A DNA stretch of 37,211 nt from Nostoc sp. RI_552 (GTDB lineage Bacteria > Cyanobacteriota > Cyanobacteriia > Cyanobacteriales > Nostocaceae): contig WGNO01000077.1 of NCBI GenBank assembly GCA_016124525.1, forward strand, positions 1 through 37,211, read 5' to 3'. Under the pieces are notes generated by a model. That model did not search any database, was not told the origin of the DNA, and saw nothing but the letters and a program-made list of their open reading frames with translations. This document shows positions 1-8,304 of the stretch, in pieces; the first letter of the stretch is position 1; each line of letters starts with the position of its first letter. The position numbers were made by a program, and so were the translations under genes.

Positions 1-207
1 ACATTCAAACTCAGTGGTACTCAAAATTGGGGACTAGGAGACTTTAACAATTACACCATTGGTCAAGGTTGGAAGAGTTACACAATTAACGTGGGAAATT
101 ACTTCACGGGAGATTTTAACTATCTCACCTTTGCCAATGACCATGATGTACTGAATCCTGATGCTAACGGATATTTCCGCAATATCCAACTTTATGAAGG
201 TGCCTAG
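1..207 (+). CDS. C-terminal end of a secreted protein with a carbohydrate-binding-like domain (5' partial)
   Basis: Frame 1 is open from the first base to a TAG at 205-207 and encodes the last 68 residues of a protein that begins outside the window. The stretch is rich in Gly, Asn, Tyr and Trp. It ends in a pattern, LTFANDHD then DANGYFRNIQLYEG, that resembles the last strands of calcium-dependent carbohydrate-binding modules at the C-terminus of cyanobacterial glycoside hydrolases and other exoproteins. I see the open frame and composition directly. The module assignment is recognition from memory and is uncertain. The catalytic part, if any, lies upstream. The remaining sequence up to the next gene is repeat and IS debris. 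Confidence 0.6.
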   Translation, partial: TFKLSGTQNWGLGDFNNYTIGQGWKSYTINVGNYFTGDFNYLTFANDHDVLNPDANGYFRNIQLYEGA

Positions 208-245
208 TGCGGAGGTTAGCACCGTAACATAAACACCTTCTGACG

Positions 246-259
246 GTTGACTGTTGACT
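246..259. repeat. Two-copy heptamer (STRR-like)
   Basis: Two head-to-tail copies of GTTGACT occupy 246-252 and 253-259, between the stop of the partial gene and the hairpin at 295. Short tandem heptamers like this are typical of Nostocales intergenic DNA. Two copies could also be chance. Confidence 0.45.
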
Positions 260-294
260 GTAGAGGGTGGGGGTTTAAGTGCTATCACCACCGG

Positions 295-321
295 GAGCCA
301 TGGGTTAGAAACCCATGGCTC
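295..321. repeat. Perfect 12-bp inverted repeat (hairpin)
   Basis: GAGCCATGGGTT (295-306) and AACCCATGGCTC (310-321) are exact reverse complements around a three-base loop. There is no following T run, so a terminator is not favoured. Short subterminal hairpins of this kind occur at ends of IS200/IS605-type elements and as dispersed repeats in cyanobacteria. I cannot decide between these from one copy. Confidence 0.6.
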
Positions 322-359
322 AAAGCTAAAGTCCGATGAATCCTACTTAGTGTTGAATA

Positions 360-705
360 TACAGCGCATTTTATCTGAGTAGGTAGGCGGAGAAGATGCC
401 ATTAATGTCAAGTTAAGAAAAATGAATTTATGCCAAGAGTGGGAAGCTAAATGGTAAAAGTCAACACAAAGACGAAATTACTCACATTGGATTGCATCAT
501 ACTCACCCATGTCGCTATCCCACGGGCTTAGTGTCAGTATTGTGGGATCAGATTTGGTATTATTATCTGACTAACGTTCTTGACCCACAACAACTTTCAC
601 CACAGGAAGTTTGTGATTTACACCGCCGACCCTGGCGCATTGAGGAGGCATTTTTAAAGTTTTATCATTCATATCTGTACTTCACATTGGGTGGAAGGTG
701 CTGTA
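360..705 (+). mobile_element. Internally deleted IS4-type element remnant with degenerate terminal repeats
   Basis: The left end at 360 begins TACAGCGCATTTTATCTGAG. The right end, read inward from 705, begins TACAGCACCTTCCACCC. Both resemble the solo end at 2878-2904, which reads TACAGCGCCTTTCACCTAAG inward. Between them lies only the C-terminal part of a transposase. About 346 bp remain, far shorter than a complete IS4-type element (usually well over 1 kb), so most of the element has been deleted. The boundaries are inferred from repeat similarity. No clear target-site duplication was identified. Confidence 0.6.
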
Positions 706-725
706 TATGTGGTCTTCCTGATTGA
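492..725 (+). pseudogene. IS4-family transposase fragment, C-terminal, inactivated
   Basis: The open frame encodes 77 residues. Residues 13-56 (LVSVLW, YYYLTNVLDPQQLSPQEV, WRIEEAFL) match the region around the catalytic glutamate of cyanobacterial IS4-type DDE transposases. The family signature is Y-x2-R-x3-E-x6-K. Here the positions read H44, P47, E51 and Y58, so the Tyr, Arg and Lys are lost and only the Glu remains. The N-terminal catalytic aspartates are absent, and after residue 56 the sequence runs into the element's terminal repeat. The ATG is not a genuine start. It is a dead fragment. Confidence 0.75.
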
Positions 726-742
726 TTTCTGGAGACTGTCAA

Positions 743-2404
743 CTATTTAGCTTCTTCAATCAGTGGGGTGCGGAGGTCTTCCACCATTGCTTGAATTTGA
801 GGGGGAGGGGGTGGAGTGAGGCGAGAAACTACAAAGGTCACTACAAAATTAATTAACATACCTAAGGTGCCAATTCCTTCTGGAGAAACCCCAAAAAACC
901 AAGGCTGCATACCCCCAAACTTAACGGCAATAATGTAGATGATGGTAAAAATTAAACCAACCAGCATCCCAGATATCGCCCCTTCAGAATTACTGCGCTT
1001 GTCGAAAATCCCCAAGAAAATTACCGGGAAGAAGCTAGCAGCAGCTAAACCAAAAGCAAAAGCCACTACTTCACTCACAAATCCCGGTGGATTTACTCCA
1101 AAATAGCCAGCAAGCACAAGGGACAAACCCACCATGATCCGTCCTACAAACACCCGTTTTTGCTCTGAAGCCGTGGAATCTATGATGCGGTAATAGATAT
1201 CGTGAGCAACAGAACTAGAAATTACTAGCAATAAACCTGATGCTGTAGACAAAGCCGCAGCCAATCCACCAGCCGCCACCAAAGCAATCACCCAAGGAGC
1301 TAGTTTAGCTACTTCTGGGGTAGAAAGCACAATGATATCTCGATCAATCTTTATTTCGTTAGTGTTTTTATCGGGGGTTAACTGAAGACGACCATCCTGA
1401 TTTTTGTCCTCAAAAGTTAGCAGTCCAGTTTTTTCCCACTTAGTGGCCCAGTCAAGCTGCTGTACCTCTGTAATGGTGTGATTGTGTAAAGAATTAATCA
1501 GGTTATAGCGGGCAAACATCGAGATAGCGGGAGCAGTAGTATATAGAATGGCAATAAACAACAATGCCCAACCAGCAGAAAACCGGGCAGCTCTTACACT
1601 TGGTACTGTGTAAAACCTAACAATAATATGGGGTAAGCCAGCAGTACCCACCATCAAAGCAACAGTTGTAAACAGCACATCAAGCATAGACTTGTTCGCA
1701 AAGGGCTGAGTATACTCCTGAAACCCTAAATCAACTTGGACTTGATTGAGTTTGTCGGCAACATCGCTAAAGATAAATGCTAATTGAGGAATAGGATTAC
1801 CTGTTAGGAGTGTAGCGATGGCAATTGCCGGAATTAAATAAGCAACAATTAACACAACATACTGTGCTACCTGTGTCCAAGTAATGCCTTTCATTCCTCC
1901 TAACACAGCAAAAAAGCCGACAATCACCATACCGATGATCACACCTGTGTTGATGTCAACTTGTAGAAAACGGCTAAAAACAATACCCACACCGCGCATT
2001 TGCCCAGCAACATAAGTCAGGGAGACGAAAATAGCTGCAATTACTGCCACCAAACGAGCAAGATTCGAGTAGTAGCGATCGCCCACAAAATCCGGTACTG
2101 TATATTTACCAAATTTCCGTAGGTAAGGAGCCAATAGCAATGCCAACAGCACATAGCCACCAGTCCAACCCATCAGATAAATAGAACCGTCATACCCCAA
2201 GAAAGAAATCAGCCCCGCCATAGAAATAAACGAAGCCGCTGACATCCAATCAGCCGCCGTAGCCGCACCATTAGCAATTGAAGGTATGCCCTGTCCCGCA
2301 ACAAAAAAATCTTTACTATCTTTAACTCGCGATTGCCAACCAATATAAATGTAGAGAAGGAAGGAAAGTCCAACCAATAAAATAGTCCAAATTTCAACTG
2401 ACAC
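743..2404 (-). CDS. Sodium:solute symporter, large subunit (SSS family, VC_2705-type)
   Basis: A 553-residue inner-membrane protein with about 13 hydrophobic segments. It has SSS-family landmarks: the N-terminal SxDFFVAGQG-like segment (residues about 30-40), the AADWMSAASFISMAG segment of TM2 and the GGMKGITWTQ motif of TM5. It belongs to the acetate/organic-acid type of symporter that works with a DUF4212 small subunit, and that subunit is encoded 9 bp upstream. Sodium-driven uptake of a small carboxylate is the usual expectation, but the substrate cannot be read from sequence. A hydrophilic insert around residues 322-352 carries an EF-hand-like loop (D333, N335, D337, G338). The C-terminus is proline-rich (PPPPPP, about residues 530-535). 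Confidence 0.88.
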   Translation of the reverse strand: MSVEIWTILLVGLSFLLYIYIGWQSRVKDSKDFFVAGQGIPSIANGAATAADWMSAASFISMAGLISFLGYDGSIYLMGWTGGYVLLALLLAPYLRKFGKYTVPDFVGDRYYSNLARLVAVIAAIFVSLTYVAGQMRGVGIVFSRFLQVDINTGVIIGMVIVGFFAVLGGMKGITWTQVAQYVVLIVAYLIPAIAIATLLTGNPIPQLAFIFSDVADKLNQVQVDLGFQEYTQPFANKSMLDVLFTTVALMVGTAGLPHIIVRFYTVPSVRAARFSAGWALLFIAILYTTAPAISMFARYNLINSLHNHTITEVQQLDWATKWEKTGLLTFEDKNQDGRLQLTPDKNTNEIKIDRDIIVLSTPEVAKLAPWVIALVAAGGLAAALSTASGLLLVISSSVAHDIYYRIIDSTASEQKRVFVGRIMVGLSLVLAGYFGVNPPGFVSEVVAFAFGLAAASFFPVIFLGIFDKRSNSEGAISGMLVGLIFTIIYIIAVKFGGMQPWFFGVSPEGIGTLGMLINFVVTFVVSRLTPPPPPQIQAMVEDLRTPLIEEAK

Positions 2405-2413
2405 AGTTTCTCC

Positions 2414-2668
2414 TCACTTCTTAATATTATATTTGCGGTCTATTTTATCCATTTGAAACCCATAGATGAAAATTAAAGCAACAAATACCAGAATTGATCC
2501 TTGCTGTGCCATCCAAAAGCCAAAGGGTAAACCGAAGAAACGTATCCCGTTTAATGGTTGTACCAGCAAAATACTGAAAACTATAGAAACCAGTGCCCAG
2601 ACAATTAAAAGATTACGAATTAAAGCAGTATTAGCACGCCAATAACCACGACGCTGATGTTCATCCAT
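2414..2668 (-). CDS. DUF4212 protein, small subunit of the sodium:solute symporter
   Basis: A protein of 84 residues from the preferred ATG at 2668 (MDEHQRRGYW). A longer frame starts at 2704 but adds 12 residues not typical of the family. Two hydrophobic segments (about residues 17-40 and 55-75) flank a conserved turn, LNGIRFFGLPFGFWMAQQGS, which is the hallmark of the DUF4212 / sodium-symporter small-subunit family. The protein is almost always encoded directly before a VC_2705-type symporter, as here with a 9-bp gap, so the two probably form one complex and one operon. Confidence 0.85.
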   Translation of the reverse strand: MDEHQRRGYWRANTALIRNLLIVWALVSIVFSILLVQPLNGIRFFGLPFGFWMAQQGSILVFVALIFIYGFQMDKIDRKYNIKK

Positions 2669-2704
2669 TGTTATTAATCGTAAGTGTATCAAGAATACTA
2701 TCAA

Positions 2705-3239
2705 TAATTTGCTATTTTATTAATTTACTTATTGTGTAGTTTTTTAAATATTAGTAAATAATATGAAAATTCTAGGAGTAAAAATAAGGTTTTATATATA
2801 AAAATTGCAATAATCATATGTAACTAATTACAGCACATTGCTGGCAAATCAAGTACAAATATTGCCCACTATCGATATACTTCACTTAGGTGAAAGGCGC
2901 TGTATTTATGAGAATGAGCTAAAAAATTCACCCATTGGTATTAGACTTCTTCTTGGTTATGGAGCAGAAATATCAACTTTGGTGATTTCTGACTACTCAT
3001 GAGGTGTATCCCCAAGACCAAGGCTCCCTAGCAATGCCACAGCCTCAGCTGATAGGGGCAAGAAATTTGCCAAATATCCCCAATGTCTTTCCTTGAGAGT
3101 TCTGTCCTGGTATAACTAGGGTTAGCCTTACTCAACGCAAAAATGCTCTATCTCAGGCAAGACATAAAACCAAAGCCAGCAATGCTACATTAAAAAAACG
3201 TGTTTTTCCTGTTGAAAAACTGAATATAATGCTCTTACT
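2705..3239. other. Gene-free interval before the ABC exporter
   Basis: About 535 bp separate divergent genes (DUF4212 leftward, ABC exporter rightward). The half next to DUF4212 is very AT-rich and probably holds its promoter. A solo IS end lies at 2878-2904. The part from about 2990 to 3240 is less AT-rich and shows no open frame that I recognise, possibly old debris. No RNA gene was seen. Confidence 0.5.
2878..2904. repeat. Solo terminal repeat related to the IS4-type remnant
   Basis: Read inward from 2904 the sequence is TACAGCGCCTTTCACCTAAG, continuing TGAAGTA. It shares the first 8 bases and about 16 of 22 positions with the left end of the element at 360, and about 22 of 28 with its right end at 678-705. 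The core TTCACTTAGGTGAA (2881-2894) is itself an inverted repeat. A solo end or MITE fragment is the simplest reading. Confidence 0.55.
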
Positions 3240-5120
3240 ATGAGCACCTACCAATCCTTAAACAAATCTGCCACACACAACCGCTCAAATAACAGTGACT
3301 GGCGGTTGTTTTTACGTCTATTGCCCTATGCCCGCCGCAGCGGACAACTGTTAACAGTGGCACTAGTGCTACTGATACCAATCGCATTAGCCAGCGCAGT
3401 ACAACCATTGCTAATTGGACAAGTTATTTCTCTGATTCGCAATGAACCAAGCACCTATGATTTTCTCAAGAATCGTCCTTTGTGGGAAGGGTTAAATATC
3501 CTACAAGTATTGATACTGTTGGCGATCACCATGCGATTAGTATTAACTGGTGTTCAGGGTTATCTACTGCAAAAGCTAGGGCAAAAAATCACGGCAGCAA
3601 TTCGCGAAGATTTATTTCATCATGTCACATCTCTGGCGGTGCGTTTTTTTGACCGCACACCCATAGGTAAATTAATTACTCGACTCACCAGCGATGTAGA
3701 AGTATTAGGAGATGTCTTTTCCACTGGAGCCATTGGCATTGTCTCCAATGTCTTTAGTATGCTGGTGATTATTGGTATTATGTTGTCCATCCAGTGGAAA
3801 CTAGCTTGCTTGCTGCTGGTGATGCTGCTACCAATTACCTGGTTAATTATTTACTTTCAGCAACAATACCGTAAAGCCAATTACAAAGGGAGGGAAGAAC
3901 TTTCTGCTTTAAATTCTCAGCTACAAGAAAATGTAGTTGGTATTAATATAGTCCAGTTGTTCCGACGGGAAAAATTTAATGCTGAATTGTTTCGCCAGAC
4001 AAACAAACGCTACACCCAGCAAGTAGATCAAACCATCTTTTATGATTCAGCCGTTTCGGCAACTTTAGAATGGATTGGATTAGTAGCGATCGCTGGAGTA
4101 CTATTAGTGGGTGGTTGGTTACTTTTAGGAGGATCCCTCACCTTCGGGGTCTTAGCGGCATTTATCTTATATGCCCAGCGGTTGTTTGACCCTTTAAGGG
4201 ATTTTGCCGAAAAATTCACCGTCATTCAAGCTGGTTTTACTGCCATTGAACGTATTACCGACATTTTGGATGAACCCATAGAAATCCGCGATGGTAACAA
4301 TCCTCGCTTTTCCATATTTGATTCTAGTTTTGGCTACATAGACGAAATAATCAGTAATCTAGAATCGCAAAAATTCGATTCTGCGCCAGAATTAGGAGAA
4401 ATTCGGTTTGAAAACGTCTGGTTTGCCTACAAAGACGATGATTATGTCATTAAAAACTTAAATTTCATCATTCATCCTGGTGAAAAAGTAGCCTTAGTAG
4501 GCCCCACCGGTGCAGGGAAAAGTTCAATTATTCGACTTTTGTGCCGTCTTTACGAACCCACTAAAGGACGAATTTTATTAGATGGCATAGATATTAGGGA
4601 GTTACCACAGGCAGATTTACGGCGCTACATGGCGGTAATTTTGCAAGAAGGCTTTTTGTTTGCTGGTGATGTTAAAAGTAATATTACTTTAGGAGACCAT
4701 TACACTCTCGAAGAAATTCAACAAGCTGCCAGTAAAACAAATATTGCTGAGTTTATTGAACAATTACCCCAGGGCTATGATACTCAACTCCGACAACGAG
4801 GAACAAATATTTCTAGCGGTCAAAAGCAACTTCTAGCCTTTGCTCGTGCAGCAATTCGTAATCCGCAAATTTTGGTGCTGGATGAAGCCACCGCTAGTTT
4901 AGATGTGAGTACAGAAACCTTAGTCCAAGAGGCATTAAATCAACTGTTGGTAAAACGCACTGCCATAATTATTGCTCACCGCTTATCTACAATTCGCAAT
5001 GTCAATCGAATTTTTGTGTTAAAGCGAGGCGAATTAATAGAAGAGGGAACTCATGAGCAACTGTTACACCAAGGAGGACTATATGCCACCTTACATAATT
5101 TGCAAATGCTGGGTTCTTAA
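3240..5120 (+). CDS. ABC exporter, fused permease and ATPase (MdlB/MsbA-like)
   Basis: A 626-residue half-transporter that should dimerise in the inner membrane. Residues about 25-330 form the six-helix exporter domain, including LTSDVEVLGDVFSTGA in an intracellular loop. The nucleotide-binding domain follows: Walker A GPTGAGKSS at about 421-429, the signature ISSGQKQ at about 522-528, Walker B ILVLDEATASLD at about 543-554, and the H-loop AHRLSTIRN at about 579. A linker of about 40 residues rich in Asp, Ser and Asn joins the two halves. It closely resembles the heterodimeric multidrug/lipid exporter group (MdlB, SmdB). No partner gene is adjacent, so it may act as a homodimer or with a distant partner. 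The substrate is unknown. Confidence 0.9.
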   Translation: MSTYQSLNKSATHNRSNNSDWRLFLRLLPYARRSGQLLTVALVLLIPIALASAVQPLLIGQVISLIRNEPSTYDFLKNRPLWEGLNILQVLILLAITMRLVLTGVQGYLLQKLGQKITAAIREDLFHHVTSLAVRFFDRTPIGKLITRLTSDVEVLGDVFSTGAIGIVSNVFSMLVIIGIMLSIQWKLACLLLVMLLPITWLIIYFQQQYRKANYKGREELSALNSQLQENVVGINIVQLFRREKFNAELFRQTNKRYTQQVDQTIFYDSAVSATLEWIGLVAIAGVLLVGGWLLLGGSLTFGVLAAFILYAQRLFDPLRDFAEKFTVIQAGFTAIERITDILDEPIEIRDGNNPRFSIFDSSFGYIDEIISNLESQKFDSAPELGEIRFENVWFAYKDDDYVIKNLNFIIHPGEKVALVGPTGAGKSSIIRLLCRLYEPTKGRILLDGIDIRELPQADLRRYMAVILQEGFLFAGDVKSNITLGDHYTLEEIQQAASKTNIAEFIEQLPQGYDTQLRQRGTNISSGQKQLLAFARAAIRNPQILVLDEATASLDVSTETLVQEALNQLLVKRTAIIIAHRLSTIRNVNRIFVLKRGELIEEGTHEQLLHQGGLYATLHNLQMLGS

Positions 5121-5299
5121 CAGCGTCCTTGTGTGAGAAGTACTTTTTCAACACAAATTAACGCCAAGTTTTATTAAGTCAAATTTTGAATTATTACAGG
5201 CTTGGTTTGTAGTGCATGGCAACGAAATTAATTAATTTGATTTCCATAAATTATTTGCGGTAGATGTAACCTCTGAAATAATTTTTGTAAATCAGCTCT

Positions 5300-6277
5300 T
5301 TAATGATGGTAAGTTGCCACTTTATTACAAACAAGCCTAATACTATCTACAGCATATTTGACAAATAAAGAATTTTCTGTAGCATTGCAAGAACCCTTCA
5401 TTTCTAGAGTCTTGGTTTTGTCTTTGACCAGTTTCCCTTGGTAAATAAATAGAGAACCACAAGGTTCTTCAAAACTTAACTCTGCTAATATTGTGTTGTT
5501 GTCTAAACTTTTCTCAAGGATTTTTCCAGCTACTTTGTAATTAAACCAATCCCATCCATGACGCAGCATTAATTCTCTTTCTAACATTTGCACTGGACTG
5601 GGTAAAATTCCCCAACCTCTATATACTTTTCCCAGGGTTTGTATATCACCTGTACGGGTCAGAATTGACTGAAAAGATTCTTGATTGAGAGCACCATAAT
5701 ATCTACCATCTGGCAAATCTATCGCTGTGGGTGCAAATCGATGTCCACCAAAATGACTAGATTTCCAAATCCTGACATTCTCCAATTCCAAATCCGCAAT
5801 AGTCCCACTAGCGTGGAAATAAAAAGGATTACCATATCTGGCACAACACTGGTCATGACTGCCGTGGGTACATACTAAAATATCTCTGGTGATATCTGTC
5901 TCTACTTGATAGTCAGGTATTTTACTCCATAAACATTTTTTTACTACCCCAGCCACTTGTTCAATATGTGGTAACTTGAACTCATATTTTTGGTATCCAT
6001 GACTTAACCCTTCTTTTTTTTGATAAATCAAAAGAGTTGTGTGGTCTACTTTGTGCGAGTAGTTATTAGTAATTAAGAGAAATCTCACAGATAATTCAGT
6101 ACGATGTACTTCTTGGATTAAAACCTGTAAGTTATTTGGTACCCATTTAGATTTAAAGGTATCGTAATTCCAAGGTTGGGGACATTCTACCAAGATGTAT
6201 GTATCGTAATTGGTAGCGCTACTGATAATATCTTCTCCTACTTCTCGTGAATTGTCAGAACAAAAAAAAGTATTCAT
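5300..6277 (-). CDS. Sucrase/ferredoxin-like (Apd1/Aim32-type) Fe-S protein
   Basis: A 325-residue soluble protein. The N-terminal half is a poorly conserved thioredoxin-like region. The C-terminal half carries the family motif: C136-THGSHDQ-C144-C145 and, 30 residues later, H175-FGG-H179-RFAPTAIDLPDG. In yeast Apd1 the corresponding Cys and His residues bind a [2Fe-2S] cluster through two cysteines and two histidines, so a redox role is expected here. The historical name 'sucrase' is misleading, because no glycosidase motif is present. The gene stands alone, convergent with the ABC exporter (179 bp gap). A candidate NtcA box overlaps its putative promoter at 6319-6345. Confidence 0.85.
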   Translation of the reverse strand: MNTFFCSDNSREVGEDIISSATNYDTYILVECPQPWNYDTFKSKWVPNNLQVLIQEVHRTELSVRFLLITNNYSHKVDHTTLLIYQKKEGLSHGYQKYEFKLPHIEQVAGVVKKCLWSKIPDYQVETDITRDILVCTHGSHDQCCARYGNPFYFHASGTIADLELENVRIWKSSHFGGHRFAPTAIDLPDGRYYGALNQESFQSILTRTGDIQTLGKVYRGWGILPSPVQMLERELMLRHGWDWFNYKVAGKILEKSLDNNTILAELSFEEPCGSLFIYQGKLVKDKTKTLEMKGSCNATENSLFVKYAVDSIRLVCNKVATYHH

Positions 6278-6318
6278 CGAAATTTACTCATTAAGTGAAT
6301 TTTGTGGACAGGATTATG

Positions 6319-6345
6319 ATTATAGGCTAATGTAATTTTAGCTAC
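6319..6345 (-). promoter_or_regulatory. Candidate NtcA box plus -10 element for the sucrase/ferredoxin-like gene
   Basis: GTA at 6332-6334 and TAC at 6343-6345 are separated by exactly eight bases, the NtcA consensus. On the minus strand a perfect TATAAT (6324-6319) follows after 7 bp and the start codon lies 41 bp further on. NtcA-activated promoters usually have about 22 bp between TAC and the -10, so this spacing would place NtcA over the -35 region, more like repression. A chance match is possible. Confidence 0.4.
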
Positions 6346-7569
6346 AATGCTTCAACCATAATAAATAAACGAGAATAATCTGCATTTATTTTGCAAAAGC
6401 AAATAGCCACTTTATAACATCATTTTCCATTCAAGTCTTCCCCATTAATAAAATCTCTAGATTAGAGTTCAGCAACTTCAAAAGAGATGTTACCGTGACC
6501 GTAAACTTAGTTTTGTATTGTTTTTTATTTGGTAGACTTATATCCTGCACCAATAAAAATTGATGTAACTTAACTACTCAATAAAAAGGCAGAACCCTTG
6601 ATTTACTTAGGGAATGCCATAAAAATGACGTAGCTTTATCGCACATATTTTTAATTTACCTGGGTTAGTACCTAGAGGTGCAAAATCTGAGTCAATCCAC
6701 CAGCATAGCAATACAAGACTCAAATCCAATAAAGCTTGGGCAATGGAGAATGCAGTTTTTTGCCCGAATTATCCATTAACACTGCTGTGTCCCTCCAATA
6801 GCTAAGGGTGTTTTGACGGTACTTATTTTTAATATATTATCAAAAAAAAGGCTTATATTGCAAAAAATTCTCAACTGTTAGCTAAAAAAACGCCACATTA
6901 ACCTTACATTAATGAAAAAGCTCTGGAGGACTACCCCAGCAGCACTGTTTTGGTTTTTAAAACCGATTTTGGATTCTTACAAGATGTATTTAAAGATTTT
7001 TTAGGCTAGTACCTTGACTTTAACTGAATTCAATCAGAAATGCAAGTAATTTTTATTTTTATAAACTTGGTAAATTTTTGTCGGTTCTGGAACTTCGGCA
7101 TAATTGTAGTTCAATTCACATTGAATGCTATTCATAGGTTTATTTAAAGTTCAATGCTTTACAGTTAATTGAGGCTAATAGTTGGGTTTTGTGGATATGC
7201 CCAAAAAACAATTTTGCTAGCTGAGACACATTTAAAAGCCAGTTAGGAGTCCAGAGCAGAATTTATAAAATTAACAAATTTTGTATCCACTATACTTGAC
7301 TTGCAGAATACAATAGTTTGCGCCATTCATCACCTATTTGAAAGGATTTGTAATCCTAACATGACAAAGTAAAAAGCAAGTACGGTCAATACTGAAGTAT
7401 AGCCCCAGAATAGACTTCATAACACCATGACCACTAAAGGTGGCAATAATCCCAGTATTTGCACCGTACTAAGCCAAAATCTAACCATTTCAGAAACTGC
7501 TCTGGAATAGTATGTTGATGTTTGAGGCAATCATGGCATTATTATCTACCATTAATTAATTTTGGCAAA
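6346..7569. other. Gene-poor 1.2-kb interval
   Basis: AT-rich sequence without any open frame that I recognise. The longest small frame noted is 27 codons at 7426-7509 with no family resemblance and no clear ribosome binding site. Several A and T runs and a short inverted repeat (TTCAAT/ATTGAA near 7110-7125) occur. No tRNA-like or riboswitch-like structure was recognised. It may hold regulatory RNA or degraded genes. Confidence 0.4.
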
Positions 7570-8193
7570 TTAACGACCTAGCCAAGCCTTGACTAAATCT
7601 AAAACACTAGAACCACCCCAAATCACTGCGATGATAATTGAAGTACTCACAATTCCGGCCATTAGACACAAAACTAAACCCCCCAAAGTAATTGCACCAT
7701 CATCTTCCAACAAACCAAAGCTAGTCACAAAAACTCCCAAAGCAGGAAAAGAATTGGTTCCCGGAATGGGAATCATCATGGAAATTGCCATCAAAGAGAT
7801 TGCAATACCAATAGTGAGTTTACCTGGTACAGTAGTGCAAATATAGGTCAAACGTGGCCGAGTAATGGCTTCAATCCTTCGCAACCAAGGATTTCCTGCT
7901 TTCACAAACTTGTGGACTGTTGTGAGTTTAATGGGATGATTGAGTATTTTTGGAGGTAGCCAAGGAATTTTTGCACCGAGAATCAACTGTACAGCCAGCA
8001 AAAAAATCAGAATCCCAAAGGGAACCGAGAAACCAGGCGCAGGAACTGGTAAAGCTGAAGGTAGAGACAGAATCACCAGCAAAAAGCCAAAAACTCTTTC
8101 CTTTGCTAGCAGCATAATCTCTGCCAAAGTCACTGTTTCCAGGCGACATTCGTCAAAAAAATAGCGTTGTAACTCGTTGGATAGTTTAGCCAT
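7570..8193 (-). CDS. ExoD-family membrane protein
   Basis: A 207-residue protein with an N-terminal hydrophilic segment (about 1-30) and four to five hydrophobic segments. The family core is visible: FGFLLVILSLPSALPVPAPG (about 35-54) with its Pro-rich turn, then IPIPGTNSFPALGVFVTSFG and the acidic turn LLEDDGA. ExoD was named from a Sinorhizobium gene affecting exopolysaccharide production and alkali tolerance. The molecular function remains undefined and the name should be read as a family label. The gene is a single unit, and its downstream side faces the long gap. Confidence 0.87.
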   Translation of the reverse strand: MAKLSNELQRYFFDECRLETVTLAEIMLLAKERVFGFLLVILSLPSALPVPAPGFSVPFGILIFLLAVQLILGAKIPWLPPKILNHPIKLTTVHKFVKAGNPWLRRIEAITRPRLTYICTTVPGKLTIGIAISLMAISMMIPIPGTNSFPALGVFVTSFGLLEDDGAITLGGLVLCLMAGIVSTSIIIAVIWGGSSVLDLVKAWLGR

Positions 8194-8304
8194 AGATGAG
8201 GGAATTTTAGTGCAATGGGGTCAAATAATATACTTAATTTATACACAAAAAAACGGAAAAGATGATTGCTAGCTAATTAACCACGAGCAGCAACTATAAT
8301 TTTC

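Noticed and set aside
34..291. 85-codon minus-strand frame at the left edge
   Set aside because: It is antisense to the convincing C-terminal exoprotein frame and contains no motif.
2990..3100. Possible coding remnant upstream of the ABC exporter
   Set aside because: A short frame of about 30 codons is open but starts without a start codon and matches nothing I know.
7426..7509. 27-codon frame in the long gap
   Set aside because: No Shine-Dalgarno, no resemblance to a family, and a length expected by chance.
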